Shown here piece by piece: positions 40,924-49,642 of a stretch of 64,000 bases of DNA (the stretch's first letter is position 1; every line of letters starts with the position of its first letter). Under the pieces are notes generated by a model, which worked only from the letters and a program-made list of their open reading frames with translations, made no database searches and was not told where the DNA came from. The translations under genes and the position numbers were made by a program. Source of the DNA: DASUPK01 sp963815045 (GTDB taxonomy: Bacteria; Actinomycetota; Thermoleophilia; Solirubrobacterales; 70-9); contig CAWFET010000003.1 of the NCBI GenBank assembly GCA_963815045.1, positions 434,001 through 498,000 on the forward strand, written 5' to 3'.

Positions 40924-41287
40924 CGGGGGGAACGTAGGCCCGGACGGGCAAAGGAAAGCTAAGCGTGACGGCCGGGCTCTTAGTTCTCGTGCGTGAGAGC
41001 GCCAGAAGCTCTAATGATTCGCGTGAAGTTCCCGGGCCAGGCTCTTACCGGAGCGGCCTGGTGCTCCTGAGCCAGTGGGCGAGCACGTTGCTCCAGATCG
41101 CGCCGATCAGGAGGACGCCGATGAGAACGATCGGCAACACGGTGATTTCGAGAGATTCCATCGTGTGCCCAGTGTGGAGGGACGTCCTAAGCGGGAAATC
41201 AAGGCCGTTCGTAGGTGGGGCACACGGATGCGAGGCCAGTGGAAGACGGCGATGTTCGCCGCCTGGGCCCGCCCTACCGTTCGGTTC
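40924..41287. other. Intergenic region, one possible small gene
   Basis: 364 bp between the glycosidase gene and the secreted-protein gene. Apart from the small membrane frame at 41045-41161 nothing is recognised. Confidence 0.4.
41045..41161 (-). CDS. Possible 38-residue membrane peptide
   Basis: From ATG 41161 the frame reads MESLEITVLPIVLIGVLLIG followed by AIWSNVLAHW and a basic end. One clear transmembrane helix with a positive C-terminus makes it credible, but there is no Shine-Dalgarno. Confidence 0.4.
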   Translation of the reverse strand: MESLEITVLPIVLIGVLLIGAIWSNVLAHWLRSTRPLR

Positions 41288-41875
41288 ATGAAGCGGTCCC
41301 TCGTCATCTCCCTGACCGGGTTGCTCGCCCTGGCGATGCTCGTCCCCGTCGCCCAGGCCAAGAAGCGCTACTCCTACTTCCAGGACCTCAACGTGAGTCC
41401 GGGCGCCGGCCGGATCTTCTTGACCGTCCTCTACAAGGACAACCACGGCAACGGGAAGTTCACGCCGCGGGTGGCCGACAGCTACCGGTTCGAGACCCCG
41501 GTGAGCTGCCCCACGGGCGATCCGGGCGAGCTGCAGTTCAGCGGGAACGAGTTCAACAAGTACGGTTACTTCCGCGAGCCGCTCCGAAACGGCCTCTTCT
41601 CTCACAAGTTCGAGAACCAGTTCGAGCAGCCGCAGACCGCTCCGCTGAAGGGCTATGTGAAGGGCAACGTCCTGACGCGCAAGAAACGGAAGACCCCCCA
41701 GATCAACGGATCCTTCTACGTCGCCGACTGGGATCCGGCTCCCGGCATCACGGACTGCATGATGCCCAGCCAGTTCTACTCGGCCACGCCTTGCAAGCGC
41801 TGGATTTCGCCCAAGGCGCCCAAGTACAAGAGCTGGAAGAAGCGCAAGCAGCCCGTCTGCAAGCAGACCTGGTAG
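41288..41875 (+). CDS. Secreted protein of unknown function
   Basis: 195 residues from ATG 41288; longer frames upstream lack a signal peptide. The N-terminus (KRSLVISLTGLLALAMLVPV followed by AQAKK) is a Sec signal. The mature part contains CPTGDPGELQFSGNEFNKYG, four cysteines and many aromatic and basic residues, and ends in a Lys-rich stretch. Not recognised; it resembles the basic secreted proteins of element 2 in style only. Confidence 0.72.
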   Translation: MKRSLVISLTGLLALAMLVPVAQAKKRYSYFQDLNVSPGAGRIFLTVLYKDNHGNGKFTPRVADSYRFETPVSCPTGDPGELQFSGNEFNKYGYFREPLRNGLFSHKFENQFEQPQTAPLKGYVKGNVLTRKKRKTPQINGSFYVADWDPAPGITDCMMPSQFYSATPCKRWISPKAPKYKSWKKRKQPVCKQTW

Positions 41876-41879
41876 CCGC

Positions 41880-42212
41880 CTAGACGTGGATGACCGCGAT
41901 CGCAACCCCGACCAGGGCGAGCGAGGCCGCGCAGAGGATCAGGAAGAGGCGGCCCCTGCGGCCGGTCACGGCGATCACGATCGAGAGCAGCAGCGCAGCG
42001 GCAGCCGAGACGCCGCCCGCTATCGCGATGCCGAGGCCGGCGTCGGCCCGCCGTTTCGATCCGTTGAAGCAGTCCCCGTTGTCCGAGGGCGCCGCCTTTC
42101 CATGGGCGACGTCATGGCAGGTGGGAATCGAGGTGTTGTCAAACGCCCCGGCGATGACCGCGCCTGCGATGAACGCGATGACGAGCGCCAGCAGCACCGC
42201 CAGAATCCGCAT
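41880..42212 (-). CDS. Small three-helix membrane protein
   Basis: About 110 residues. The start is ATG 42212 or 42224. Hydrophobic helices lie at about residues 5-22, 62-82 and 88-108, with a cysteine-containing loop between the first two (TCHDVAHG...GDCFNG) that may form a disulfide. Its 5' part overlaps the 3' end of the TetR gene by about 74 bp in a different frame, an unusually long overlap. Function unknown. Confidence 0.6.
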   Translation of the reverse strand: MRILAVLLALVIAFIAGAVIAGAFDNTSIPTCHDVAHGKAAPSDNGDCFNGSKRRADAGLGIAIAGGVSAAAALLLSIVIAVTGRRGRLFLILCAASLALVGVAIAVIHV

Positions 42213-42834
42213 TGGCACCGCCATTGCCTGGATTCATATCCGCTCCCAGTGCGCGGCGCATGGATCGGAGGGCCCGATCGAAGAGCTCCGGATCCCTCCA
42301 GAGCTGAAAGCCGTAGCTGCCCGCCGCCGCGAGGGCGTTGAGCTCGAAGGCAAGATCCGCGGCATCGGTGTCGGGCGGTAGGTCGCCGGCGTCGATCGCG
42401 ATCCTGGCCTCCCGCTCGAGCAGCCCGAGCCAGCGCTCCATCGTCTCGGCGGTCGCGTCGCGAAGGGGTCCGGGCCGGGCGTCGAACTCGACCGTGGCGG
42501 TCGTCAGGAAGCAGCCGCCGGGCATCACCTCGCGCCGGTGGTAGTCGAGCCAGCTCTCGCAGAGCGCCAGCAGCCGGGGGAGGCCCGGCTCGCGGTCGGC
42601 GACGGGATCCCAGACCTCGCTCCTGAAGCTCTCGACCGCGGCGGCGAGTGTCGCGCGCTGCAGGTCCTCCTTGCTGCCGAAGAGGCTGTAGACGCTGCTC
42701 TTCCTCATCTCCACCTGATCGGCGAGGCCGCCGATGGTGAGCCCATCGAGCCCCTCCACGGAGGCGCGCTGGGTCGCCGCCTCGGTGACGGCGGCCCGGG
42801 TTTCGGCGACGGCGGCGGCGGTGCGGCGCGGCAT
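42139..42834 (-). CDS. TetR-family transcriptional regulator
   Basis: 231 residues. The helix-turn-helix is GLTIGGLADQVEMRKSSVYS followed by LFGSKEDLQ. The C-terminal ligand domain includes REVMPGGCFLTTATVEFDAR, found in the AcrR/TetR_C subgroup. The last ~40 residues (HRVHRRRGHRRGV at the end) look less natural and overlap the membrane protein gene. It is divergent from the MBL hydrolase, and a palindrome lies between them. Confidence 0.82.
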   Translation of the reverse strand: MPRRTAAAVAETRAAVTEAATQRASVEGLDGLTIGGLADQVEMRKSSVYSLFGSKEDLQRATLAAAVESFRSEVWDPVADREPGLPRLLALCESWLDYHRREVMPGGCFLTTATVEFDARPGPLRDATAETMERWLGLLEREARIAIDAGDLPPDTDAADLAFELNALAAAGSYGFQLWRDPELFDRALRSMRRALGADMNPGNGGANADSGGAAGARHRVHRRRGHRRGV

Positions 42835-42846
42835 GCGGGGGATGAT

Positions 42847-42856
42847 ACCGTACGGT
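42847..42856. promoter_or_regulatory. Palindrome ACCGTACGGT, likely TetR operator
   Basis: A perfect 10-bp palindrome in the 47-bp gap between the divergent TetR and MBL genes, just before the GGAGGA ribosome site of the latter. Confidence 0.55.
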
Positions 42857-42881
42857 CGTCCGATAAAAAAGGAGGAAGCAG

Positions 42882-43706
42882 ATGAAGGTGCGTTGGCTGG
42901 GCTGGGCGGGGGTCGAGATCGAAGCCGGGGGAGCGGCCGTGGTGATCGATCCGCTCGCCGACCCTGCGGCCACCTTCGCGGCGCTGGGAGACCGCGCCGG
43001 CGAGGTCGAGCTTCCGGTGGTCGTGCCGGTCGAGGCGGAGGGCGCCGCCGTCGCGGGATTGGTCAGTCATCTCCACCGCGACCACACCGACGCCGACGCC
43101 CTGGCGAGGGCCCTGGCCGGCGACGCGGCGGTCCTCCATCCGCACTGGCCCGGCGGGTCCGACTTCGAGAACCTCGCGCTCGCCCAGGCGAACGCCGAGC
43201 TGGAGGCGGTCGGCCTGCGCCGCACACCGGCCGAGCTCTGGCAGAGCTTCGAGGCCGGGCCGTTCACCCTCACCGCCCTGCCGGCGGTGGACGGCCTCGG
43301 CGACCCGCAGGTCTCCTGGGTGGTCGAGGCCGAGGGCCTCCGGGTCCTCCACCTCGGCGACACGATCTTCCACGGCTATTGGTGGCGGATGGCGCAACGT
43401 CACGGGCCATTCGATCTCGTTCTCACGCCGGTCAACGGCGCCCGGGTGAACTTCCCGCACCTCCAGCCGCCGAGCACCTTCGCGGCCGCCATGGAACCCG
43501 AGCAGGCGGCGATGGCCGGCGAGGCGCTCGGGGCCGGGACCCTGGTCCCGATCCACTACGGCGGGTTCGAGGTGGATCCGTTCTACCTCCCGGTGGCGGA
43601 TCCGATCGAGCGATTGGAGACCGCGACCGAGGAGCGCTCCTACGACGTGCGCGTCCTCGAGCCGGGCGAGGCCTTCGAGCCGGCCCCGACTCCGGCTGCG
43701 AGCTGA
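42882..43706 (+). CDS. MBL-fold metal-dependent hydrolase
   Basis: 274 residues. The metallo-beta-lactamase signature is SHLHRDHTD (His63, His65, Asp67, His68), with further metal ligands in HLGDTIFHG and IHYGGFEVDP. It resembles UlaG-like lactonase/hydrolase proteins. A strong GGAGGA precedes the ATG. The gene is probably repressed by the adjacent TetR protein and relieved by the hydrolase substrate. Confidence 0.85.
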   Translation: MKVRWLGWAGVEIEAGGAAVVIDPLADPAATFAALGDRAGEVELPVVVPVEAEGAAVAGLVSHLHRDHTDADALARALAGDAAVLHPHWPGGSDFENLALAQANAELEAVGLRRTPAELWQSFEAGPFTLTALPAVDGLGDPQVSWVVEAEGLRVLHLGDTIFHGYWWRMAQRHGPFDLVLTPVNGARVNFPHLQPPSTFAAAMEPEQAAMAGEALGAGTLVPIHYGGFEVDPFYLPVADPIERLETATEERSYDVRVLEPGEAFEPAPTPAAS

Positions 43707-44107
43707 TCCGCCTTTCAAATCAAGCTCTTATCTTGCGCACATGCTCCGCTGAGGTTCGGCCGGTTGACTCGGGGCATGGCAGAGCACAGCCCCCCGAGAA
43801 GGGTCACGGCGGTGATCCGGCGCAGGAACGGACAGGTCCTGGTCGCCCTCGCCGCGCTGGCGTTCTCCGGCACCGTGGCCCTCGGCGCACCGCCGCCCCC
43901 GGCGCTGCCGTCGGAGCGAGTGAGGCTGGTTCGCGGCCGCGTCCTGGGGCCCGCCGCTGCGAGCCTCCCTGCGCGGACTCTGGTGCGGTGGCTTCGGTTG
44001 TGCTTGGCGCTTCCCGCGATCGGGACGACGCCGTCGAGCCGGTCTGACACGCCGGCCCTGCCGACGGTTGGCCGCCCTCGCGATGGCCCCCGCGCCGCGC
44101 GCGGTAT
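43707..44107. other. Region without a secure gene
   Basis: 401 bp between the MBL gene and the exonuclease gene. One plus-strand frame (43776-44111) begins with a basic and then hydrophobic segment (QVLVALAALAFSGTVALGA) that could be a signal peptide, but the remainder looks like non-coding translation. I see no other structure. Confidence 0.4.
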
Positions 44108-44971
44108 CTAGCGCGCCATCTCCTCGAGCCGCTCCGCCAGGCGGTTCATCCCTCGCTCGCGGGCGGCCTTCGCCGCGCCGCGATAGTCGGTCCGCTTGTC
44201 GCGCGGCCGGCTCACCTTCTGGGTGCGGAGGGTCGCCATGTCCTTGAAGGCACGCAGCAGATCCGGGTCCGCGGTCAGCGACGTGCGCAGCGCGGGCCGT
44301 GTTTCGCGGATCGCCCGGTCGAGCACCTTCTCCAGAGAGCCGTGCTTGCGAAGCAGATCGACGGCGGTCTTCTCGCCGACGCCCTTCGCCCCCGGGATCC
44401 CATCGGAAGGATCGCCTCGGAGAGCGATCAGATCCGGGACCAGCTTCGGCGGGATCCCGTAACGCTCCTTGACCTCCTTCGGCCCCATCACCTGGCCGCC
44501 CTGCTTGCCGGTGCTCACGTAGAGCACCTTCGTCGACCCGCTCGCGCACTGGAACATGTCGCGGTCGCCCGTCATCAGCAGGCTCCTCCCGCCGGCTCCC
44601 TCCTCCTTCAGGGCGTAGGAGTTGAGGATGTCGTCGGCCTCGAGGTCCTCCGAGCCGGCGATCGTCCAGCCGAAGGCGCCGAAGAACTCCGCCGAGTCCT
44701 CCCATTGCGGACCGAGCTCCGCGGGGAAGGCCGCCTCGCGATCGGCGTGGTATTCGGGATAGAGCTCCACCCGGTACGCGGCGGCGTCGGGGCCGAAGCA
44801 GAGGACGACCGCGCGGGGGTCATGCCTCTCGACCTCCCGCAGGATCAGGTTCGCCGTGCCGAGCAGCGCGTTGACCGGCTTGCCGTCCGGGCCCTTGATC
44901 GACTTGGGCAGCGCGTAGAACGCGCGGAACAGCATGGACGGAGCATCGACTGCGAGGAGGGCCCGCGGCAC
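44108..44971 (-). CDS. Stand-alone 5'-3' exonuclease (PolI N-terminal domain family)
   Basis: 287 residues covering only the FEN1/PolI 5'-nuclease domain. The acidic metal-binding residues occur in LLAVDAPSMLFRAFYAL, SEDLEADDILNSYAL and LMTGDRDMFQ; the helix-hairpin-helix IPGAKGVGEKTAVDLLRKHG follows. It removes RNA primers or flaps from DNA. There is no polymerase domain and no adjacent DNA repair gene. It lies 10 bp after the PAP2 gene on the same strand. Confidence 0.9.
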   Translation of the reverse strand: MPRALLAVDAPSMLFRAFYALPKSIKGPDGKPVNALLGTANLILREVERHDPRAVVLCFGPDAAAYRVELYPEYHADREAAFPAELGPQWEDSAEFFGAFGWTIAGSEDLEADDILNSYALKEEGAGGRSLLMTGDRDMFQCASGSTKVLYVSTGKQGGQVMGPKEVKERYGIPPKLVPDLIALRGDPSDGIPGAKGVGEKTAVDLLRKHGSLEKVLDRAIRETRPALRTSLTADPDLLRAFKDMATLRTQKVSRPRDKRTDYRGAAKAARERGMNRLAERLEEMAR

Positions 44972-44981
44972 GCCGCGGAAA

Positions 44982-45992
44982 CTAGCGTGAGGCGCTTGCC
45001 GGCTCGGGCGCGGCTTGACGGCGAAGCCGTGAATCCCTGGCCGCCCAGCGCTCTGCTCCCCAGTTGACCAGGAGGATCGTGCCGGCGGCGTAGGCCCAGC
45101 CGAGCAGGATGTCGATTAGGTAGTGCTCGCCGAGGTAAATGAGCGAGAGCCCCATCCCGATCGGATAGGCCGCCAGCAGGGGGCGCCAGCGGGGGCTCAG
45201 GCGCGGCCAGAGGAAGAGGCAGATCAGCATCGTGTAGCCGGCGTGCAGCGATGGCACCGCCGCCACGTCATTGCCCCAGTCGGTGCCCTTCTGGAACATC
45301 GCGCCGGCCTTCGGGACCGGCAGGTTGTTCACCACTGCGTGGGTGATCCGGTAGGTGTTGTCGATGTAGCCGTGGTCGGCCGCGAGCCAGGGCGGTGCCG
45401 CCGGGAAGACCACGTAGGTGGCGAGGCCGAGCGCCGCGAGGACGACGATGCAGGCCGCGAAGCGGTGGAACCACTCGTACCGGTAGAGCCAGATCGCGAC
45501 CGCCACCAGCAGGGTGGCGAAGAAGTGCGAGAACCAGAAAGCGAAGGCGGCGTGGTCCCAGAAGTGCAGATGGCCCGGGGTGTAGATCGCGTCCTGGAGG
45601 CGGACCGTGGGCACCTGTCCGAGCCCGAGGAGATTGTCGGCGTGAACCGGGGCGCTCCAGTGGGCCGCGAAGAGACTGCCGTCGGCGACTCCGCGCAGCA
45701 GGTCGTAGGCGAGCAGCGCGACGATGATCGGGAGCCAGTCTTTGATCAGCCGCCTGACCGTGTGCTGCCCGTCCCCGATCGAGAGCGTGAGCATCACGCC
45801 GACGATCCAGACGAAGATCCAGTCCTGGGAGTAGGGGAGGCCGAACCGGTCGATCGCGACCACCGTCGCGAGCAGATAGAGGGCCGGCACGGCGACGCGC
45901 GCGACCCAGTGCGAGCGCCAGCTCGGCTTCCTCTCCCTCTCTCCGTCGGCTGCCTGAGGCATGATTGCCTCCGCGACCGCTGTGCTGCCCAT
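44982..45992 (-). CDS. PAP2-family membrane phosphatase / phospholipid-head transferase
   Basis: 336 residues with about six membrane helices. The phosphatase motifs are in order: VAAVPSLHAGYTM and LGEHYLIDILLGW (C2 and C3 motifs of PAP2). The long N-terminal part with HFWDHAAFAFWFSHF is typical of actinobacterial inositol-phosphoryl-type PAP2 proteins. The substrate is probably a lipid phosphate. The start is ATG 45992; a second ATG at residue 11 is possible. Confidence 0.85.
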   Translation of the reverse strand: MGSTAVAEAIMPQAADGERERKPSWRSHWVARVAVPALYLLATVVAIDRFGLPYSQDWIFVWIVGVMLTLSIGDGQHTVRRLIKDWLPIIVALLAYDLLRGVADGSLFAAHWSAPVHADNLLGLGQVPTVRLQDAIYTPGHLHFWDHAAFAFWFSHFFATLLVAVAIWLYRYEWFHRFAACIVVLAALGLATYVVFPAAPPWLAADHGYIDNTYRITHAVVNNLPVPKAGAMFQKGTDWGNDVAAVPSLHAGYTMLICLFLWPRLSPRWRPLLAAYPIGMGLSLIYLGEHYLIDILLGWAYAAGTILLVNWGAERWAARDSRLRRQAAPEPASASR

Positions 45993-46061
45993 CCCGGCAG
46001 CGTACGGAAATTCCTTTACAGGTCGTTAACAACTGCTTTCTGGCGACCCCGGTCTTGCGAG

Positions 46062-46637
46062 CTAGGCCGGCACGCCGAGGAGCGCCGCCTCGAGCTCGCG
46101 CAGGCGCTCGACGTCGCCGCGGATCCCGACCACGGCGTCGTTGAACAGGAAGGCCTGGGCGAGCTTGACGATCGCGAACCCCAGCACGGAGGCCTCGACC
46201 GGGGGCTCGTAGGTACCCGCCTCCGCCTCCTCGGCGATCAGAGCGGTGATCAGCTCGACGATTCGCGGCTGCACGATGCCGGCGCCCGAGGCGATGATCC
46301 GCAGGGAGGCGTCGCGCTCCTGCTCGACGAAGGCCCGCAGGGCGGGCGCGTCGGCCAGGGCGCGGTTGAACCGGTCGAAGGTGTCGAGCAGGCCGGGGCC
46401 GCCCTTGCCCTCCAGCCCCGAGCGCGCCTCGGCGAGCACGGGCTCAGTCGCGCGGATGATCACCTCTCCGAGCAGCTTCTCCCGCGATCCGAACCAGCGG
46501 TAGATCGTCGCCCGGCCGACCCCGAGCTCGCCCGCGATCGCCTGGACGTCGACCCGCCTGCCGCGCAGGTAGCGGTGGAGCCCGGCCGCGAGGACGTCGT
46601 CGCGGGAGGCAGCGGCCGGCCGGCCGCGGGGCCTCAC
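46062..46637 (-). CDS. TetR-family regulator
   Basis: 191 residues from GTG 46637, which overlaps the upstream hydrolase stop (GTGA). The helix-turn-helix reads VDVQAIAGELGVGRATIYRW followed by FGSREKLL. The C-terminal domain resembles the QsdR-type TetR ligand domain. It is the last gene of a group with the secreted hydrolase; the AACTGGC-N6-GCCAGTT site upstream of the P450 gene is a candidate operator. Confidence 0.85.
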   Translation of the reverse strand: MRPRGRPAAASRDDVLAAGLHRYLRGRRVDVQAIAGELGVGRATIYRWFGSREKLLGEVIIRATEPVLAEARSGLEGKGGPGLLDTFDRFNRALADAPALRAFVEQERDASLRIIASGAGIVQPRIVELITALIAEEAEAGTYEPPVEASVLGFAIVKLAQAFLFNDAVVGIRGDVERLRELEAALLGVPA

Positions 46638-48265
46638 CTCCGCTTGCAGCGACTCCGCCGTCGGTGCTTGCCCCGTCTGTGCCTCTTTCGCTTGCACGCG
46701 TTGCCCTTGCCCTTTCCGGTCGCGCCGGCAGTGCCGGCGGGTGGAACGGAGGCCGGCTGGGCCGGGTCCCCGCCGGCCGCGGCTCCATGCGCGTCGGCGA
46801 CGAAATCGTAATCGGGTGGCAGGCCGTCGGGTGCGAGCGACGCGCATCCGGCGCGCAGGTCGCTGCAGGTAGCGCGGCCGCCGCCCGCAAGCCCGATGTC
46901 GAGCGGGGAGTGGAAGTAGAAGCTGAACAGGTTGGGATCGCCGTTGGGGTCGACGGCGGCGCCGCGCGCGTCATCGCGCCAGCGCGTGGTGAGGAGGCGC
47001 GAGTCCGCCGTCGAGTCGCCCTTCACGTACTTGTCGAACCAGGCCGTCGTGTACCAGGCGATCAGGTCGCCGCCGCGAAGCGTCCCGCAGCCGAGCGGCC
47101 AGGGACCGGTGACCGAGCCGGGGATGAACGCCGACTCCTCGTGACAGCCCCCGCGGATGACGAACTCGCCGCTGTCGACGTTCGCCGCCCGGTAGGCGTC
47201 GAAGGCGGCGGACTTCTGGTCGGGGTCGGGATCGGCCGTGAAGACCCCGGGAGTCGTGTCGTAGTTGAGCGGCAGAGGGACGATCCCGTAGTCGTTGGAG
47301 ATCCCGAGCGCGGGCTTGGTGATGGGCGGGACCTGGCGGGTCTGGGGCGCCGACGCGCAGCTCGGAATCCCGAAGGGCCCGGCGTCGGGCGCGGAGAGGT
47401 TGTCCCAGGCGACGATGGCGTCGACCCGCGGGTCCTCCTGCCCGATGAAGGACACGGCGGCCGCGCCGAGCGAATGTCCCGCGATACCGATCCGGCCCGG
47501 GTCGACGAGGCCTGAGAGCGGGTCGTAGGCGTCGTCGAGCCCGGCCGTGACGCGGCGATCCTGCTTCGCCGCGTGAGACGTGCCGGAGGTGCAGCTGGGT
47601 CGCGGCTCATACGGATGGCTCGGAGTGGACAGCAGGAAGTCGAGCGCGTCCTCGGTCCCGTCGTAGAAGGGCTCGCCCGCCTGCGCCGGGACGCTCTCCA
47701 GGGTGTCGGGCGCCTCCCCGAGGGTGTCGGAGAGGCCCTGTCCCTGGACGTCGTAGGTCATCACGACGTAGCCGTGCTCGGCGAGCGTCGCGGCCTGGCC
47801 CCAGTAGAGGGTCTCCGGCGCCTGAACCGAGCCGGTGGTGATCACCACCGCCGGGCGCTGTGCCGGCCCGTCCTTCGTCGCCCAGACGTCGCCGGAGATC
47901 GTCGCGCCGCTGCGGGCGGTGAAGACCACCGGATGCCGGATGCCGCCGGCACGCTCCGGCCAGTCGTAGAAGCGGACGTCGCCGGCGCACTCGAACGACC
48001 GCGCGCCGCAGACGTTCGTCGGAATCCGCTCCGGATCGCTCAGCGTGCGATTGACCAGATCGCCGAAGCCGTTCGCCGTCTGCTTCGCGAGCAGGCTCTG
48101 GAACTCCGGGGTGAGGGTGACGTAGCGCTCCCGCTCGAAGACCTTCGACCAGTTCTGCAGCTCGGTGTCCGGGGAGAAGGCCGCGGCGGCGGAGGGAGCG
48201 ATCAGGCAGGCGAGCAGGGCCGCGACCGCCGCCGGCACCCTCCACCCAGTTGAGACAAGGCGCAT
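46634..48265 (-). CDS. Secreted alpha/beta hydrolase
   Basis: About 543 residues from ATG 48265, where a signal peptide begins (RVPAAVAALLACLIAPSAAA). The nucleophile elbow is GHSLGAAA in the segment PGRIGIAGHSLGAAAVSFIG; an oxyanion region lies in VVITTGSVQAPETLY. The last ~25 residues are a Lys/Arg-rich tail (KRKRHRRGKHRRR). It is probably an extracellular lipase or esterase. It is coupled to the TetR gene by GTGA. Confidence 0.82.
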   Translation of the reverse strand: MRLVSTGWRVPAAVAALLACLIAPSAAAAFSPDTELQNWSKVFERERYVTLTPEFQSLLAKQTANGFGDLVNRTLSDPERIPTNVCGARSFECAGDVRFYDWPERAGGIRHPVVFTARSGATISGDVWATKDGPAQRPAVVITTGSVQAPETLYWGQAATLAEHGYVVMTYDVQGQGLSDTLGEAPDTLESVPAQAGEPFYDGTEDALDFLLSTPSHPYEPRPSCTSGTSHAAKQDRRVTAGLDDAYDPLSGLVDPGRIGIAGHSLGAAAVSFIGQEDPRVDAIVAWDNLSAPDAGPFGIPSCASAPQTRQVPPITKPALGISNDYGIVPLPLNYDTTPGVFTADPDPDQKSAAFDAYRAANVDSGEFVIRGGCHEESAFIPGSVTGPWPLGCGTLRGGDLIAWYTTAWFDKYVKGDSTADSRLLTTRWRDDARGAAVDPNGDPNLFSFYFHSPLDIGLAGGGRATCSDLRAGCASLAPDGLPPDYDFVADAHGAAAGGDPAQPASVPPAGTAGATGKGKGNACKRKRHRRGKHRRRSRCKRR

Positions 48266-48317
48266 CCCACGTCCCAATCTACCCAATACTGGGGGACCGC
48301 GGTCGCGGTTCCCGGCG

Positions 48318-49586
48318 CTACCAGGTGACGGGCAGCTTCTTCAGCTGGTTGAGGAAGGCCGAGACCGCCGGGTCCGGCTTGCCGGCCAGCTTCATCTCGG
48401 GAAAGCGCTTCAGGGTCTCCTCGAAGAGGATCTTCAGCTCGAGGCGGGCAAGTGCCGCGCCGAGGCAGAAGTGCCGCCCACCGGCGCCGAACGCCTGGTG
48501 CTCCGGGTTGCGGTGGATGTCGAAGCGGTCGGGATCCTCGTAGACGTCCTCGTCCCGGTTCGAGCTCAGGTACCACATCAGCACCTTGTCGCCCTCGGCG
48601 ATCTGCCTGCCGCCGAGCTCGACGTCCTTCGTCGCCGTGCGGCGGAAGTGGGCGAAGGCCGGGTACATCCGCAGAGCCTCCTCGACCGCGCCCGGGATCA
48701 GCGAGGGATCGTCGACCAGCATCTTCATCTGCTCCGGGTGCTCCAGCAGCGCGCGCATCCCGCTGGTGTAGGTGGCCTTGGTCGAGTCGTTCCCGGCGGC
48801 GACCAGGAGGAAGAACCCCATGACGATCTCATGCTCCTCGAGCTTCTCCCCGTCAATCTCGGCGTGGACGAGGACGCTGGTCAGGTCGTCGGTCGGGTTC
48901 TCGCGCCGCTCGGCGATCATCTCGCGGCAGCGCTCGAAGATCTCCGGGATGTCCTGCTCCAGGACCTGCTCGAGCCCGCCGGGGTTGAGGTCCTCGTCGC
49001 CGAAGCCGAGGGCCGAGTTCATCAGCTTGGCCCAGATGGCGTCGTCCTTCTCCGGAATCCCCATGAAGCTGCCGATCACCCGCGAGACGACGGGCTGCGC
49101 GACGTCGTTCACCAGGTCGCACTCGCCACGGGGCGCGACGCCATCGAGCACGCTTTCGGCGATCGCGCGGATCTCGTCCTCGTGCTCGGCGATCCGCTTC
49201 GGGGTGAAGCCGCGCTGGAAGAGCATCTTGAGCCGGTCGTGCTTCGGCGGGTCCATGCCGATGAACATCGCCTGCTGGAGCTCGAGCGGGACCGCGTGCG
49301 TGAGGCCCGTGACGCCGCCGCGCTCGGACGAGTAGGTCTGGTGGTCGAGGCTGACCTGGCGGATGAGGTCCGCCTTGCTCAGCGACCAGAAGCCGTCCTC
49401 GTCTGGGTACTCGGAGATCACCTCGGTCCGGTGGACCGGGCAGCGCCCGCGGAGCTCCTTGAAGATCGCGTGGGGAGGGCCGTCCTCCCAGTTGGGACGC
49501 TCGGTGAGCTCGATCGCCTCGAGCTCCTCCTGGCTGAGGGTCGAGGGATCCTTTGCGGCGAGCTCTTCCTGGACCGGCTTGTTCAT
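48318..49586 (-). CDS. Cytochrome P450
   Basis: 422 residues. The heme-binding loop is FGAGGRHFCLGAALARLE with axial Cys374. The I-helix oxygen-activation segment is LLVAAGNDSTKATYTSG, and the ExxR motif lies in VEEALRMYP. It is closest in style to bacterial CYP124/125/142-type lipid or sterol hydroxylases. No ferredoxin gene is adjacent. A 20-bp inverted repeat lies 36 bp upstream of the ATG. Confidence 0.92.
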   Translation of the reverse strand: MNKPVQEELAAKDPSTLSQEELEAIELTERPNWEDGPPHAIFKELRGRCPVHRTEVISEYPDEDGFWSLSKADLIRQVSLDHQTYSSERGGVTGLTHAVPLELQQAMFIGMDPPKHDRLKMLFQRGFTPKRIAEHEDEIRAIAESVLDGVAPRGECDLVNDVAQPVVSRVIGSFMGIPEKDDAIWAKLMNSALGFGDEDLNPGGLEQVLEQDIPEIFERCREMIAERRENPTDDLTSVLVHAEIDGEKLEEHEIVMGFFLLVAAGNDSTKATYTSGMRALLEHPEQMKMLVDDPSLIPGAVEEALRMYPAFAHFRRTATKDVELGGRQIAEGDKVLMWYLSSNRDEDVYEDPDRFDIHRNPEHQAFGAGGRHFCLGAALARLELKILFEETLKRFPEMKLAGKPDPAVSAFLNQLKKLPVTW

Positions 49587-49621
49587 TCGAAAATCCTCTC
49601 CTCCGTGGTTCGCGGCAGCTT

Positions 49622-49641
49622 AACTGGCCAGCCAGCCAGTT
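49622..49641. promoter_or_regulatory. AACTGGC-N6-GCCAGTT operator
   Basis: A 7-bp perfect inverted repeat with a 6-bp spacer between the esterase stop and the P450 start. The form is typical of TetR-family operators controlling lipid genes. Confidence 0.55.
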
Positions 49642-49642
49642 T

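Noticed and set aside
43776..44111. Possible exported small protein
   Set aside because: Only the first 40 residues look protein-like; the remainder resembles random high-GC translation, so it is mentioned but not called as a gene.
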